A DNA stretch of 64,000 nt, taken from assembly GCA_963555705.1 (NCBI GenBank), contig OY743172.1, positions 28,767,446 to 28,831,445 on the forward strand. The letters are read 5' to 3'. The DNA is from Ligustrum vulgare (taxonomy: Eukaryota; Streptophyta; Magnoliopsida; Lamiales; Oleaceae). The translations under genes were made by a program, and so were the position numbers. Positions 35,001-47,509 of the stretch are shown piece after piece; position 1 is the first letter of the stretch, and the number at the start of each line of letters is the position of its first letter. The notes under the pieces were generated by a model. It did no database searches. It worked only from the letters and a program-made list of their open reading frames with translations, and was not told the DNA's origin.

Positions 35001-36686
35001 ACTAAGTTAACATAATACAATACAAACTTAAATAGTCAAACATGCTTTAACCAAATAAATATTTACCAAATAGTTAATCATATTGTAGTCAAACATTAAT
35101 CAACCAAATAGTTAACAACATTGTGTTCACACCATGTGTTTACACTGAACCACTAAATATTAACAAAATAGTTAAACACATTGTGTTCACACCATGTGTT
35201 AACTGAAATGTTTGACTAAAATATGGTTAACTACTTAATAAATATTTATTTGATTAATACATGTTTGATTATTTAAGTTTGCATTTGAATTATTTTCAAA
35301 CCACTACTATAGTTACTCAGGTTTATTAAATTTTTTTAACTAATTCTTTTATTATTTATTTTTAATTTAAAAAGTTAAAATAATTTTTGTAGCAACACCA
35401 TTCTAGATGTATATTTTTAAAATTATTTTTCCTTTTATTTTTGTTAAGTAAAAACAAAAATTACTTTCAAACTTGATGTACATTATTTAAAAATGTTTGA
35501 ATAGTAATTAATGTGATTTTGTGCATGGTTGAAAATGAAAAAAAATAGATTTATGCGTAGATTACTTTAATATTGCAATGTGTGATTAAAATTGAATACT
35601 ATAATGAAAATAGTGTTTCCCTCTTTTTAAAGAATACCAAGCATGAGCTTATTATGTAATGATTAAATATTTATGTTAACTATATTTGGTTAATAAATGT
35701 TTGACTACAATATGATTAACTATTTGGTTAATATTCAGGGGTTCATTATGAACACATGGTGTTAATGCAACGTTGTTAACTATCTGATTAACATTTATTT
35801 GGTTAATAAATGTTTGATTACAATATGGTTAACTATTTGGTTAATGCATGTTTGACTATTTAAGTTTTCATTTGAATTATTTTCGGACCGCTACTACATT
35901 TACCTAGGTTTATTAAGTTTTTTTACGTTTTTTAAATTAAATAGTTAAATTAATTATTGTAGCAACAATTGAATATATATTTTTAAATATTTTTTTTGTA
36001 AGTAAAAACAAAAATTATTTTCAAACTTATTATTTAATGATTAAATTTTTATGTTATTTTAATTTTCAAATTTTTCACTTAACTTTTTTATATTTTATTT
36101 GACAATTGTTTGTACTTTGTATCATTTTCTAATTAGAAATTTTAATTTTGAACGAATTATTCATCATATACGACTATTGCGTTTTTATATTAAATGTTGT
36201 TTATACTGTACATTCAACCCCTACTATATTTGCCCAGGTTTATTATTTTTTTATGTTTATTAATTTCTTATTATTTATTTTTTTAATTAAATCGTTAATG
36301 TAATTTTTGTTGCAAAAGTTTTCTCCCTTTTTGTGAGTATAAAAAAAAAATATTTTTAAATTTATTATGTAATGATTATATCTTTATACTGTTGCGAAAT
36401 GTTGATCACTCTGTAAGACCGTGTAATGGTACGAGATTAATTGTTACAAAATTTGAAAATCACGTTGTTGAAGCAAAATTTCTCGGTAGCAATCTTTTAA
36501 GGTACAAATTCTTTATTTTGAGGATGCACTGACACATTTTAGACTATGTTTGATTCATTGTTATTTGCATGAAAAATGTCAAATCATGAAAAATATTTTT
36601 CACCTTTTGTATTTGTTTGATATTTGATTGATTGGAAAATTTACATTGAAAAATATTTTTCAAGGTACAACCAATTAAAGCACATT

Positions 36687-36895
36687 TAGGGTCCGTTTAA
36701 TAGCGAGGGTAGTGGAATTTGGGTGGAAAGAAAATGAATTCTATGGAACTGAATTCATGAGAACTTATTTTCTCAGTAATCAGAAGTTTAATGTGTTTAA
36801 TTGGTTTAATTTTCTAGGTGAAAAAAGTGGGAGATTTTTCAATTTTTTTTTATTGACATTATTTTTCATGACAAATAAAGCAAAATTTAGCTACG

Positions 36896-36943
<48 letters not shown>

Positions 36944-37244
36944 CACATTTGTACTTGATAATAATAATAATAATGTTAGTTTTTAGCAAAAAAATAAGTC
37001 AATTAACAACAAAATGACCAAACGTCACGAGAATTGTTTGCCATGCAACATGGCAAACCAATTTTCCACCAAATAAGTGGGAATTGATTTGCAATGAAAA
37101 CCAAGAAAAGCTCAGTCACTCGAGGGAAGTAGGCAAATGAATTCCTTGCCAAAAAAAAAAAATACTATCAAACACCAATAAACTTGAAAAGTGAGAATTT
37201 ATTTTCATACTCCCTATACTAAAGGTGGTTATCAAACACTACAT
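36687..37244. mobile_element. TIR element inserted in the right arm
   Basis: It begins TAGGGTCCGTTTAATAGCG and ends ...GGTTATCAAACACTA, whose reverse complement is TAGTGTTTGATAACC. The left arm lacks this block, giving the empty site. A (TA)n tract and the minus end of a short plus-strand frame lie inside. A hAT-type origin is likely from the TAGGG-type ends. Confidence 0.5.
36899..36941. repeat. (TA)n microsatellite
   Basis: About 21 uninterrupted AT dinucleotides. Confidence 0.98.
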
Positions 37245-38089
37245 TAACTAATTTTCCTTGATATATTTTTCGTCATGTTTGATCATTTTTATTGTTATTA
37301 ATTAACTTTTTTCCCCATAATTTAAACATTACTATTATCCAGTACAAATGAGTGAAAAATAATGTTAATTAAAAAAAATTAGGAAAATTTCCTACTTTTT
37401 CTCTCAAAAAATTAATCAAATCAAACACTTCCAATTAACATTTTTCAGAAAAATAATTTCCAGTAAATCAATTCCTAGAAAATATTTTCTTACCATTCAT
37501 TTATCATCTTTTTAATAAAATACATGCAAGATTGTCTTTCAAGTTCAAGAGGCCACAATTTCAGTTGGTAGCTTCGTATGTATGCTATGAATATGAACAA
37601 GAGTAAAGGGAAATCACTTTCCAAGGTTGTTCTTTATTTAAAGAAACCAGCTTTCAGTCATGGACAATTGTACTCTGCGCAGTGATTTGAAGATGATCAT
37701 TTGCAACAAAGATAGAAATAAAACGAACTCAATTACAAATGTAGTTTATATAGAAGTTTTTCAAAATTTATAGTGGAAACATTGCAACTCTATTAATTAT
37801 AGTATCATTTTATTATTTTCCTATCTATTTCATTATACACATGTTTGACATATAATTAAAAAATTTAGAAAATATCGTGTATCGCACGAATGAAACACTA
37901 GTACATAAAAATAAAGAAAGATAAAGATAAAGATAATGGACCAAATCGGACCGTATTCCAATCGTACCCGACCCGACGTCAGAGTAAGGACCAAAATTCA
38001 ACTTTCCAAGAGTCTCGCAAAAAAGAAAAAAATCGAGGAAGCACTAAATCCCAAATTACTAAAGGATAATTATTATATTTGCACCACAA

Positions 38090-38426
38090 TCTATACTATA
38101 TATAAAGGGAGAATAGTTGATTAGTGTGAATGCAAAGTGGATTAGTGTGAATAAGTTTATTGCCTTTTTTTTAAAGCAATTTTTATTGCCTTATATATAT
38201 ATAATGGTAAATATTAAACAATGGTTAATATTTTTTTAATAATTTTTAATTTTAATAATTGTGCAAAGATTATATGATATAATAATTTCTTGATCTTCAA
38301 TGTTGTTCGATTTTCGTATATTTGATGAGTTCATATTAAACACATATTTATAGTTTATTGTGATTTTTGAATAAAAATTGAGAAAAAGTTAAATGTGTGA
38401 GGCAAATGTAGAAATTATAATAAATA
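38090..38426 (+). mobile_element. Helitron copy 1, 5' portion
   Basis: It starts TCTATACTATATATAAAG after a base A/T boundary, a plant Helitron 5' end shared with 45738. Its inner text (ggcaaatgtagaaattataa) matches 46621-46640 of Helitron copy 2. It is interrupted at 38426/38427 and resumes at 45474. Confidence 0.7.
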
Positions 38427-38843
38427 CTAGTGAAATTTACGTGCGTTGCAAGAAGCGATTTATATTTGTGTTTATTCGCGTAGAATTAGTAATGAAAGAA
38501 ACAGTTATTTGTGAGTACACATTAAGTAACATTAAGACTCTAATATAATTTATTGTTTCAATCTGATGTGTTAAAATTAGGGAACAATTTATTGTATCAA
38601 TTTGATGTGATTCATTTAAATAACTTTAAAAAAAAAAAGTTGCTTCTATATACAATTGAGAAAAATCAATCATAGTACAAATCAACGGTTAATGCGGTAG
38701 GATTACATTACAATTTATTCTGATAGTTGGGATCAAAAACTATTATACAATAACCCCAACTTTAGACAGAGGGTACTATAACAAAAACAATACTAAACAG
38801 TCAAATTCAATTGATTTATATTTCCAACAAATTGCTTGTTTAC

Positions 38844-38961
38844 CTTATTGACAATTGCACGACCTAAACCAAATGTAACTACAATAACATCCAGGTCCCC
38901 AACATGTGTTCTAATTGCCTCACCCTGAATAAATGATATTAACCGCTTATCGATATAATTC
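38844..38961 (-). pseudogene. Captured exon-like segment, unidentified
   Basis: It is bounded by acceptor ttgtag and donor GTAAAC and is open for 118 nt, encoding NYIDKRLISFIQGEAIRT then HVGDLDVIVVTFGLGRAIVNK. I do not recognise the family. The GRAIVNKV ending vaguely recalls Alba-type nucleic-acid-binding proteins (GRAINKTV), but the evidence is too weak for a call. It lies near the 3' end of the 7.05-kb Helitron. Confidence 0.35.
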
Positions 38962-40330
38962 CTACAAACACATGACAAATGCACCATTAACACTATAGTC
39001 TCATTTCATAATCCATAACATCACGAAATTCAATAACGAGAATCAATGTTAATGAACCCTAAGAAAATGAGAAAGATGAAACAAAGTTTACAAAAGTAGT
39101 ACCACCGACAAAAACTGAGCCACGAGCATGACTATAAGAAGAGCTCTGCAGTTCACAAATGGGTTTGAATTGTGAATGAAGTTTGATTAGAGTGAACATT
39201 CAATATGTTTTCTGGACCAAGATTTAAAATACGAGGACGATTCTAAAAAAAATAAATCAGCTAGAATAACATGTGGTTAAATAACTAATCTTGAAGAATC
39301 AGTGAACCACAAAATGCTATATCAATGCACTCCGAATCTGCAATTCTTGAATTAATAAATTAAGCAAATCTAAAATGATTCAAATGTGAGGGATATGCAA
39401 AAGGATTTGGCAAACAAAATTATTAATAAAAAAAAGTATGAAATCCCACTTTTAGTCTTTAGAAAAAAAAGATCATTAAAATTATGGAGAAATTTGTTTA
39501 TTTGAATCAATAGGATAAAACTATATCCGAAATAGTAAGAGGCAGTGAGACCTCACATGAACTATTATCCCTTTGTTACATTGTATTAGAATGTACACCT
39601 CCAATTTTAGACCCCAAAATTGGTACAAAATTAATGAAACAATTTTCTATATCATAGTTGTATAACTATAATCAGATAATAGAGGGAGCCAAAATGACTA
39701 AATTTGATCAAGCCCCAAACTATGAAAAAAAAAAATTTAGCAAATGAGGGAACATATTAACTATAAAGTACCTAACTTCTTTGGTGAATCTGAAGGGAAC
39801 ATTATAAATCCAATATCATTATTGCTCCATTGACTCTCCTAGAAGAAAAAACCCCTTTATCATTTATGCATTTTAACCTGAAAGCAGATGAAAGAATGGT
39901 CAAAGATAAGATATTTCAATTCCTTGGAAACATATTTCATTTAGTTCAGTATCTTGGCTGACAATCGAGATTGAACATCAATCTGGATGTTTTCAATTGA
40001 AAAACAAAGCTCCCTTTTTTGAATCGACACACAAATAAAGAAAAATTAATGGTAGTTTTAATGAGCTGATAGAGGATGTAACACATAAAGAGGAGGGAGG
40101 GGACAAATTTAAGAATAGAATAATAATTTTGGGGAGAGAACCAATCAATATTCAATCATAAATAATAGTATGCTCCATAAAATGAAATCATGTGTCCTAT
40201 CTATAGGAAAAAGAAGAGAAAATCAAATGAAAAGTTTGATGAGATATTAAACAATTCTAATCGATTTAGACAAAGATAGAAATCAAAATGTAAGTAAAAA
40301 TCCTATCTAAAACATCTTTATAGTCTTACC

Positions 40331-40434
40331 TTTATTTCCCATCACGAGCCTCAACAATCGAGCAGCCCTATCAGCTTTTTTTCTATGGTTTTAGCAAAAA
40401 TCAAGTGAACAATTTCTTGTGCTTTTAGACATGC
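40331..40434 (-). pseudogene. Captured exon-like segment, frameshifted
   Basis: Acceptor tttcttttag and donor GTAAG bound 104 nt. One frame reads ACLKAQEIVHLIFAKT and then another reads HRKKADRAARLLRLVMGNK, so a one-base change probably disrupted an originally continuous exon. Family not identified. Confidence 0.3.
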
Positions 40435-41208
40435 CTAAAAGAAATTAGGTGCCATTTATATAGAATAAGACATCACGGATGAAAATGAAATATTTGAGCA
40501 AAATTATTTGACAGAGACCCTACTAAATATATTATGGAACTCAATTTTTATTTTACAAAATCAGAAGAACTAAACATACCCTGCTAAATGAGTGTTCAAG
40601 CTAATAGGTTAATCAATGTTTATTGGAACCAAAATATATACATTCAGACAAGTTATTGCCATGATTTGAACCTGACTGCGGATATTCTGGAAAGTTAGTG
40701 ACTTTGTTCCGTAGGCCGAGCAATCTCAATGGAGAATATATCTAGAATAAAGATAAGACCATGTTAGTTTTCATACCCCTGCTATGTGAACCATATTGGG
40801 ATCAGCTAAACCACATACAAACCTTAGGTAACGTTGCAGCCATCTATTGATGCATCATGTAAAAAAGCTAGTGTTGGTTTCTTCATTCTAAGTACAATGA
40901 TAGCACAACCAAAAGGAATATAATAAATTCATAAATTACATTAACATATTGAACAAAAATGACTGGAATACAAACCGTACACCCAAAATAATGTCTACAA
41001 AAGGAGCACACTTCACTTAGTAGATATAGAAGCTGCAATATATGTAGGGACAAAATTGTTTTCATATTCATTATTTACCAACTCAATTCTCATTCTCGAA
41101 ACTACATACAATTATGAACGAAAATAAAAAGAATAGTCATGTTTAATCCATTTAAAAACATGACTTCACTGAAAAAATAATTGGTCAGAGAAGTCCAAAA
41201 ATACTTAC

Positions 41209-41273
41209 AGCATAGGAGGTGCTTCGAAGAATGTACATGCTAGTGCTATTCGTAGCTTTTCACCACCACTTAA
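41209..41273 (-). pseudogene. Captured ABC-ATPase signature exon
   Basis: This 65-nt exon is preceded by a 14-T polypyrimidine tract and GGTAG, and followed by GTAAGT. It encodes LSGGEKLRIALACTFFEAPP plus ML, which is an ABC-transporter signature motif (LSGGE) in the form found in soluble ABCF/GCN20-type proteins, stopping just before where Walker B would begin. Walker A and Walker B exons were not found in the element. A fragment taken from a host ABC protein gene is the simplest reading. Confidence 0.5.
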
Positions 41274-43595
41274 CTACCAAAAAAAAAAAAAAAGAGGTAT
41301 ATTATTTTCTTCTAGAATTAGAGTTAAACAATGCATGAGGCGGTGATATAGGCTAGCTGCTCCAACTGTTTATTGCCAAATAACTGATGATTGTTATAAC
41401 ATTTTTTTCTTTTCAAGTTGCACTTATAAAACAACAGTGGGGCACTTGCAAGGAGTGAAATAAGGTGACTGAAAAAATGTATTTTCATGGGGCTGTTGGA
41501 AATTAACAATAGATACTTGAATACCTTTTACTTTCTTCAGTAGGAGATTTTGCCCATTGCTCATTTTTCTTTTATGGAACTCTAATCTAAAATAAATAAA
41601 TAAGAATGGTGGTTTTTGATGTGAGAAAGTAATAGATGTATCATAGTTGATACTTTTAAGAGGCATGCTTTTTGACTTTTCATTGAACAAAAAAAATATA
41701 ATGGGAGATGTTAAGCTTTTAGGCTGCTTGCTTCAAGCAATTTTTCTACAAGACCATCAGTAGAGTTCAATCACCAAGTTTGTGTGGTTCCTCTACGTCT
41801 AAGACACCAGTATCAAACTATAAATGAAGAGCATTCTCGACTTTCTTGAAGTTAATAAAAAAATGACAGACAATGAAAAGTAAACAAGATTCACAATTAG
41901 ACTAAAATAAAAATTAACGGTTTTTAAACTTCATAGTACAAGTGATGTTCCTACTAATTTGAAGAAACTATAGCAAATGCCATCAATAAACTTAAGTATT
42001 GCCATAAGTATTAACAAAATTTAGTAATCAACATTTTTGGTATAAAAAGGAATAAAAGAGTATATTGTAGCACCAATATGACAAACACGATACCAAATGG
42101 GTTTCATAATAAATATAATAAATTGATTTATCCCTGTTCACAATCTAGAGGTGTAAAATAATAGAGGCAAAAGCAAACTCATCAACATTTATTTTCTAAT
42201 CCTTTGTCACAGACTTTGAGTTATCCCCCTCTTTTGTTTCGAAATTGGAAAATCACTTGGCATTAAAAACCCGACATTCAAAACTGGTGATGGTTATTTT
42301 AATCAATAATTGAAACACACACAGCAGTATCAAGTTAACAGCAATATATGCAGGGGAAATTTTTTCAATGATATCTAAGACAACAAAAATGATTATTCTG
42401 ACTAGCAAGCAAGTACCTTAAAAATACAATCAAGAATATACACAATTGTTTAAAAAGTATATTGTGCATAGTTTATAAAACCAAAAACCAGATTTAAGAA
42501 CAATCGTTTAGCTCTAACAAGTTTTCACGAGAATTGAGTTCTCAAAAAGAGTGATAAACATACCATTTTCTACTCTCTCTGAATGATACTTGCCCATCAA
42601 TGGCAACATCTTCTCTATTTCACATTGCTACATTCTTTTTTTTTTCTTTTCCCACTCTTTCCGCCCTCATTTTCTATCTACACATTCTTCAAGAGAATTT
42701 ATGAAAACCCACAAAAAAACCCATGGGAACAAACATATGAAAGCATATTACCTGACCATGCACGCTGCCCACGTACTAACCAGAGTAAAGGCCACATGGA
42801 AGTAGCAGTCTACACCAGCTTCAATAATCAGATTAGCTACAATAAATTAGATGTGAAGAAAATGAGTAATTTGAACTATTAAATAATGTGCTATTATATT
42901 GAGACAAAATAAAAATCAAAACGTTAAAATTAAAGTTTAGAATTGAAACAACAAATTAGAACCATAGGAACAAAAAGATAACAATCTTAAAATTGAAATA
43001 CAAACAAAGATAAAATCATTAAAAATGTACCTGTGGTTAGATTTTTTTAACTCATTTTCATTGAATATATTGTCGATTGTGATGAAAGAGTAAATTAGTC
43101 TTCACACTTCAACAGTTGTCTTCTCTCTCCAACATTGAAGAAATTTCCTATGCAATAACCAACATTCTTGAAAAGCAACTCCTGTTAATTCCAAGAAAAA
43201 TGAATGGAGCACCAACAACATAAATTATATTTCTATCACTTACCTAAAATTTTTTTTTTTTTTACCTAAAATGTGAGATTTTCATACCTCTAATGCAAGT
43301 TTTTGGCTTTCTTTCCTTCAATACAACATTCTGTAATAACAAGAATAATTCAATTCTTTTCTTGTGAATAAAATTAATTTGTAGAAAACATAGGAAATAA
43401 TATCCTTAACAAATTCCAGAAATCTTTACATGTTACAAACTAATTAAACAACATTAACAAAACATCAACTGGCATAAAAACAAAATACTTGATTGTTCTA
43501 TAAAAAAGAAGTTACATAACTGTTTCTTTTTGTCATCTTCATGCCAACTAAGAAATTCTAAAGCTTTACTCGTACAATCCATAACATTGACTTCT

Positions 43596-43598
<3 letters not shown>

Positions 43599-43656
<58 letters not shown>
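43599..43656. repeat. (AT)n microsatellite
   Basis: About 29 AT dinucleotides, in the 7.05-kb Helitron. Confidence 0.98.
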
Positions 43657-43661
<5 letters not shown>

Positions 43662-44316
43662 GGAACTTGAAAGACGTCAAGTAAAAGATACCGTACCAGG
43701 TTTAGAAACCAAAATGATTTGCTTTCACCTCAATTGTTTGTTTCTTATATGAGAAAACAGAATTCGCCAGTTGATATCATATTGCATTGCTCCATGTCTC
43801 TGACACGTATGCACAATGAAGACACAATGAAGGGTGGTCATTCTAATAGCACCCTGATTAGAAGATTAACAGTCAAGAAAAAAAAATTTCAACAATATAG
43901 TCAATGTCTACAAAACTTATTCCAACCTAATTTACCATCAATTCTTGCTATTTTTTAGGTCAGAATCTTGGATCCTTTTAGCAACATGGAGGTCAATTGA
44001 ATCCACAATTTAATATCATTTAAAAAAAATAAAGCTCCAAGAAACTTAGGAAGTAAAACTTTAAATAGATAGTTGAAAAGTAAATAAATTTCAATATTCA
44101 TTGAATTTCTCTTCGAAAACAAAAAAAAAAATTGGTCACTCTCCATTAGAAGGGAGAATTTTATGGATAGAAATTAAATATTTACCATTGATCTAAAAAT
44201 GAAGCTCAATTTGAAACAAAAAAATCATTCTCCAGCACCTATTCAGTATCCCAAATGGGAAAATTAAAGTATACACTGAAAAACAAGCATAACATTTCAT
44301 TTCACACGAAGCACAA

Positions 44317-44676
44317 ACTAAGAGAGTAAGAGCATACGATATTTTGGAGCAAAATTGTTAAAAATCAAGAAATATTCGAAGCATACCAAACAATGATCCA
44401 AATCTGCAAGAAAAATAAAAAAACACGGATTAGTAAGAATACTGAACACAAGATGTTACAAGAAATTCACAACCTGCGAACCCTAGATATGGTTTAACTA
44501 AGAGAGTAAGAGCATACAATATTTTGGAGCAAAATTGTTAATAATCAAGAAATATTCGAAGTATACCAAACAATGATCAAAATCTGCAACAAAAATAAAA
44601 AAAACACAGATTAGTAAAAATACCGAACACAAGATGTTACAAGAAATTCACAACCTGCGAACCCTAGATATGGTTT
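44317..44676. repeat. Tandem duplication, 2 x about 180 bp
   Basis: aactaagagagtaagagcat begins each unit (44317 and 44496), and both end ...cgaaccctagatatggttt. The two differ by few bases, so the duplication is recent. It is in the captured leader or intron part of the Helitron. Confidence 0.93.
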
Positions 44677-44756
44677 GATTTACAAAAAATCCACAACCTG
44701 AAACCCTAAATCATAATTTATCATATAAAAAAAGAATCTTTGAATAAAAATACAGA

Positions 44757-45235
44757 TTTTTGAAATACCGCACTCGATTTCGATACCCGACCAAAAAAAT
44801 ACAGAAAAAATGTAGATATACAAAATAAACGATATAAAAACAACAAAACAACATCAAATAGAAGAATCTGACCAAATCTGAGGAAAAAATACGCTTAAAA
44901 ATACTAATAAACCCACAAGTCAAAATATTTCATGTTGAGCAGACACTCTGTTGTTCATTTTAGCGAAAAAAATAAGGTTTTCGAAAAACCACACTCAACT
45001 TCGATACCCAACGCAAAAAAGGCATCAAATAGAAGAATCTGACCAAATCTGGGGAAAAAATACACTTAAAACTAAAAGATTTTGAAATAAAAAAATACAC
45101 TTAAAACTAAAAGATTTTGAAATAAAACTTTCGATTACGATACCCAACTAAAAAAAAAAAAAGCATAGATCTACATAATGAACGTTAGAAAAACAACCAA
45201 AGAAATATCATCAAATAGAAAAAACTGACCTACAA
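44757..45235. repeat. Diverged tandem repeat, about 3 units, with a 31-bp inner repeat
   Basis: Units share tttgaaata..ac, cgatttcgatacccgac, and catcaaatagaagaatctga. Within the array tacacttaaaactaaaagat plus tttgaaataaa occurs twice in direct succession (about 45061-45126). Confidence 0.8.
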
Positions 45236-45473
45236 TGACGGAAGACGGAGAAAGCGTAACCTTAGCGAGAATTCTCTAGAACCGCGGCGAGAGGAACAAA
45301 AGGGAAAGAGAAGTGACGTTTTTGTTTTTTTGTTTTCCTTTTCTCCTATTTGCTAATAGTGTAAGGCACAAATTGCTAGGGATTAAAAAAACGCATTTCC
45401 CAGTTCAACTAAAAGTGTCATTTTTCGTTCAATGAATAGTAATTGTGGAACTTGATTTTATATATAGTAGGGA

Positions 45474-45731
45474 TATTTATATCTTGAACAGACACTAATA
45501 TTTGTACTCATAATATTACATCTATCATGATATACAATTAAAAAATTACAGAATCTGCATTTATCAGTCAATGAAGATTTCGATAATTTGGATTATTTAT
45601 GTTGTTTTTAAATTTTAATAATTGTTGTAATAAAAAATTATTTTTGTATCTTTTATATCTGTGTTGATTATGTATAATCATGAAATTTTATAAATGCTTA
45701 TCTATATTGCGAATAGCAATTTCAGTGAAAA
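45474..45731 (+). mobile_element. Helitron copy 1, 3' portion lacking the terminal hairpin
   Basis: It aligns with 46650-46985 of copy 2 (cataatattacatc, gttgattatgtataa, aatttta). It lacks the final gcgcatcgcacggg hairpin and CTAG. Copy 2 begins immediately after, at 45738, and may have inserted into or replaced the end. Confidence 0.65.
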
Positions 45732-45737
45732 TCTATA

Positions 45738-46071
45738 TCTATACTATATATAAAAGTTAGATAGTTTGACAGAATTTAATTCTTAAATTCTTTATATTTT
45801 AATATTATAGTAAATAATTAATATGATGTTATTGTCATTTGTATATTTTGCTTATAATAATAATTATTTTTATTATTAACATTAATATTGAATGAGTTCA
45901 ATCAATACTTTTAGTTATTAGTATTAAAATTATTATTTAATTATTAATTTTTTTTATTTATTTGTTATTCTTAATATTATAAATTCTATGTGTAGTCATC
46001 AGTAATTAAATTGTGTTTTAATTATTAATGGTCAAATCATTTGTTATCTTTAATATTACAAATCATATTTT

Positions 46072-46156
<85 letters not shown>

Positions 46157-47006
46157 AAATATTTTAATAAATTAAGCCTCTATTCAGCAACTGTTTAGAG
46201 GAAAAAAATGTGTGGTTGAAAAATAGTTTTGAAAAAATATGTGGCTAAAAAATGGGTTGAAAAAAATGTGCTGTTTATAAATAATTTATAGAATAAGTTA
46301 TTGAATGAAGTTTAATATTGAAGAATTAATGTTTTGATTTTTTTTATTTAATAATATTAATAGAATTATTAATATTTTATTCTTGATTTTAATAAATTTT
46401 TAAAGATTATAGGGTATAATTTTCGGTATAATTTAATAGTCTCCAACTTTACTCGGTTATCGTATCATGATAATTGCGAGATTCTCAAAATTATTACTTT
46501 GACTACTTATTTTTGTAAATAAAGTTTTATTGATTATATTCAAATATTTTGATTATTTTTTTTTAATTATTGTGATTGATGTGTTTGAATGAAAATTAAA
46601 AACTACGTTAAATATAAGAGGCAAATGTAGAATTTATGAGAAATATGCTAATACCTTTCACATGAATCGATATTATTGCACATAATATTACATCAAATAT
46701 GTTATACAATTCAAAAACTACTAAAATTACATTTTCAATGAATTTATTAATAATTCATAAAAATTATTGAAATCAATAATAATTTTTTATTTAAATATAT
46801 AAATTGACATTTACTATTCAAAGAATTTTTTAATAATTTGAATTACTTATGTTATTTTTTAAGTTTCAATAATTATTGTAATAGAGAATTTCTTTTTATG
46901 CATTTATATATGTGTTGATTATGTATAACACTAAAATTTTACGAATATTTATTGATATTGATATTGTAGATAGTAACTTCCGCGCATCGCACGGGTGAAA
47001 TACTAG
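45738..47006 (+). mobile_element. Helitron copy 2, non-autonomous, 1269 bp
   Basis: It runs from TCTATACTATATATAAAAG to a hairpin CCGCGCatcgCACGG (46980-46993; one mismatch), then GTGAAATA, CTAG and T. Both ends agree with plant Helitrons and there is no target duplication, as expected. No coding capacity is visible. It ends about 500 bp before the NDUFB7 start codon. Confidence 0.78.
46075..46152. repeat. (CT)n(AT)n compound microsatellite
   Basis: About 14 CT units followed by about 24 AT units, within Helitron copy 2. Confidence 0.97.
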
Positions 47007-47509
47007 TTACTTATAACTACACCACATTTGAATTTTATTATTGGTCCCTAGTCTTTGTAGATTATTACATTTATATTCTTTATTTTTTCATCAAGTTCTT
47101 ATCATTAAATTTTCAACAATTATCAAATTTTGTCCTTCGTGATAATTTTTGTCCAATTTTTTTAATTATCATCGTGCTTTTAAAACAATGAACAAGTATT
47201 TAATTAAAATTTTTATTTTTTTACTTATGAAGTGTACAAGCGATAAATAAATTTTTTTAATTCATTTTAATAACTTTTTTGACAAAAATTGATAGAAGAA
47301 ATGAGATATATTAATTAATGAAAGAATTAATATTAGAATACAATAAAAAAAGGTTAGGGGACATAATTGTAATATTAATTAAAAGTTATGATTATTTTTT
47401 ATAATTAAAATGTGGTGTAAAATGTGTGGCAGATACAAGAAGACGTACATTTAGCCATTAATAAATTTCACCGAAAATCGAAGAATCCCTCAATCCATCA
47501 TTCACTCCG
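47007..47509 (+). promoter_or_regulatory. Probable promoter and leader of NDUFB7
   Basis: About 500 AT-rich bases separate the Helitron end from the start codon. The last 60 bases become more balanced (accgaaaatcgaagaatccc), as in a 5' leader. A TATA box could not be chosen with confidence. A Helitron so close upstream could have altered regulation. Confidence 0.4.

Larger units (their letters stand above)
26388..37901. mobile_element. Long inverted repeat with Helitron-like 3' ends at both outer edges
   Basis: The right edge reads TCGTGtatcgCACGA (hairpin, 37875-37889), then ATGAAACA, CTAG and T: a Helitron 3' end in plus orientation. The left edge (26388) is the same end in minus orientation (reverse complement gtaaaaCACTAG). 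From both edges inward the sequences are inverted copies, for example 26590-26735 against 37598-37745, 32585-32730 against 36395-36535, and 33500-33850 against 35285-35660. The arms meet near 35.1-35.2 kb. The left arm is split by the LTR element 26735-31974 and by an insertion at about 33855-35000; the right arm by a TIR element at about 36687-37244. It could be two Helitrons joined head to head, a twin-ended Helitron, or a foldback element. Confidence 0.65.
38427..45473 (-). mobile_element. 7.05-kb non-autonomous Helitron carrying captured gene fragments
   Basis: Minus-strand 5' end TCCCTACTATATATAAAATC (from 45473) and 3' end ...gtaaatttcaCTAG with following T (38427). The host A|T target is reconstructed exactly: 38426 joins 45474 to restore the sequence seen in Helitron copy 2. 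No Rep or helicase motif was found, so it is non-autonomous. On the minus strand, beginning near 45310, there is leader-like text (ctctcgccgcggttctagag), followed by intron-like AT-rich DNA with short exon-like segments bounded by polypyrimidine-AG and GTAAG-type signals. Confidence 0.7.

Noticed and set aside
36712..37017. 101-codon plus-strand frame
   Set aside because: It spans a (TA)n tract in a MITE-like insertion and has no coding character.
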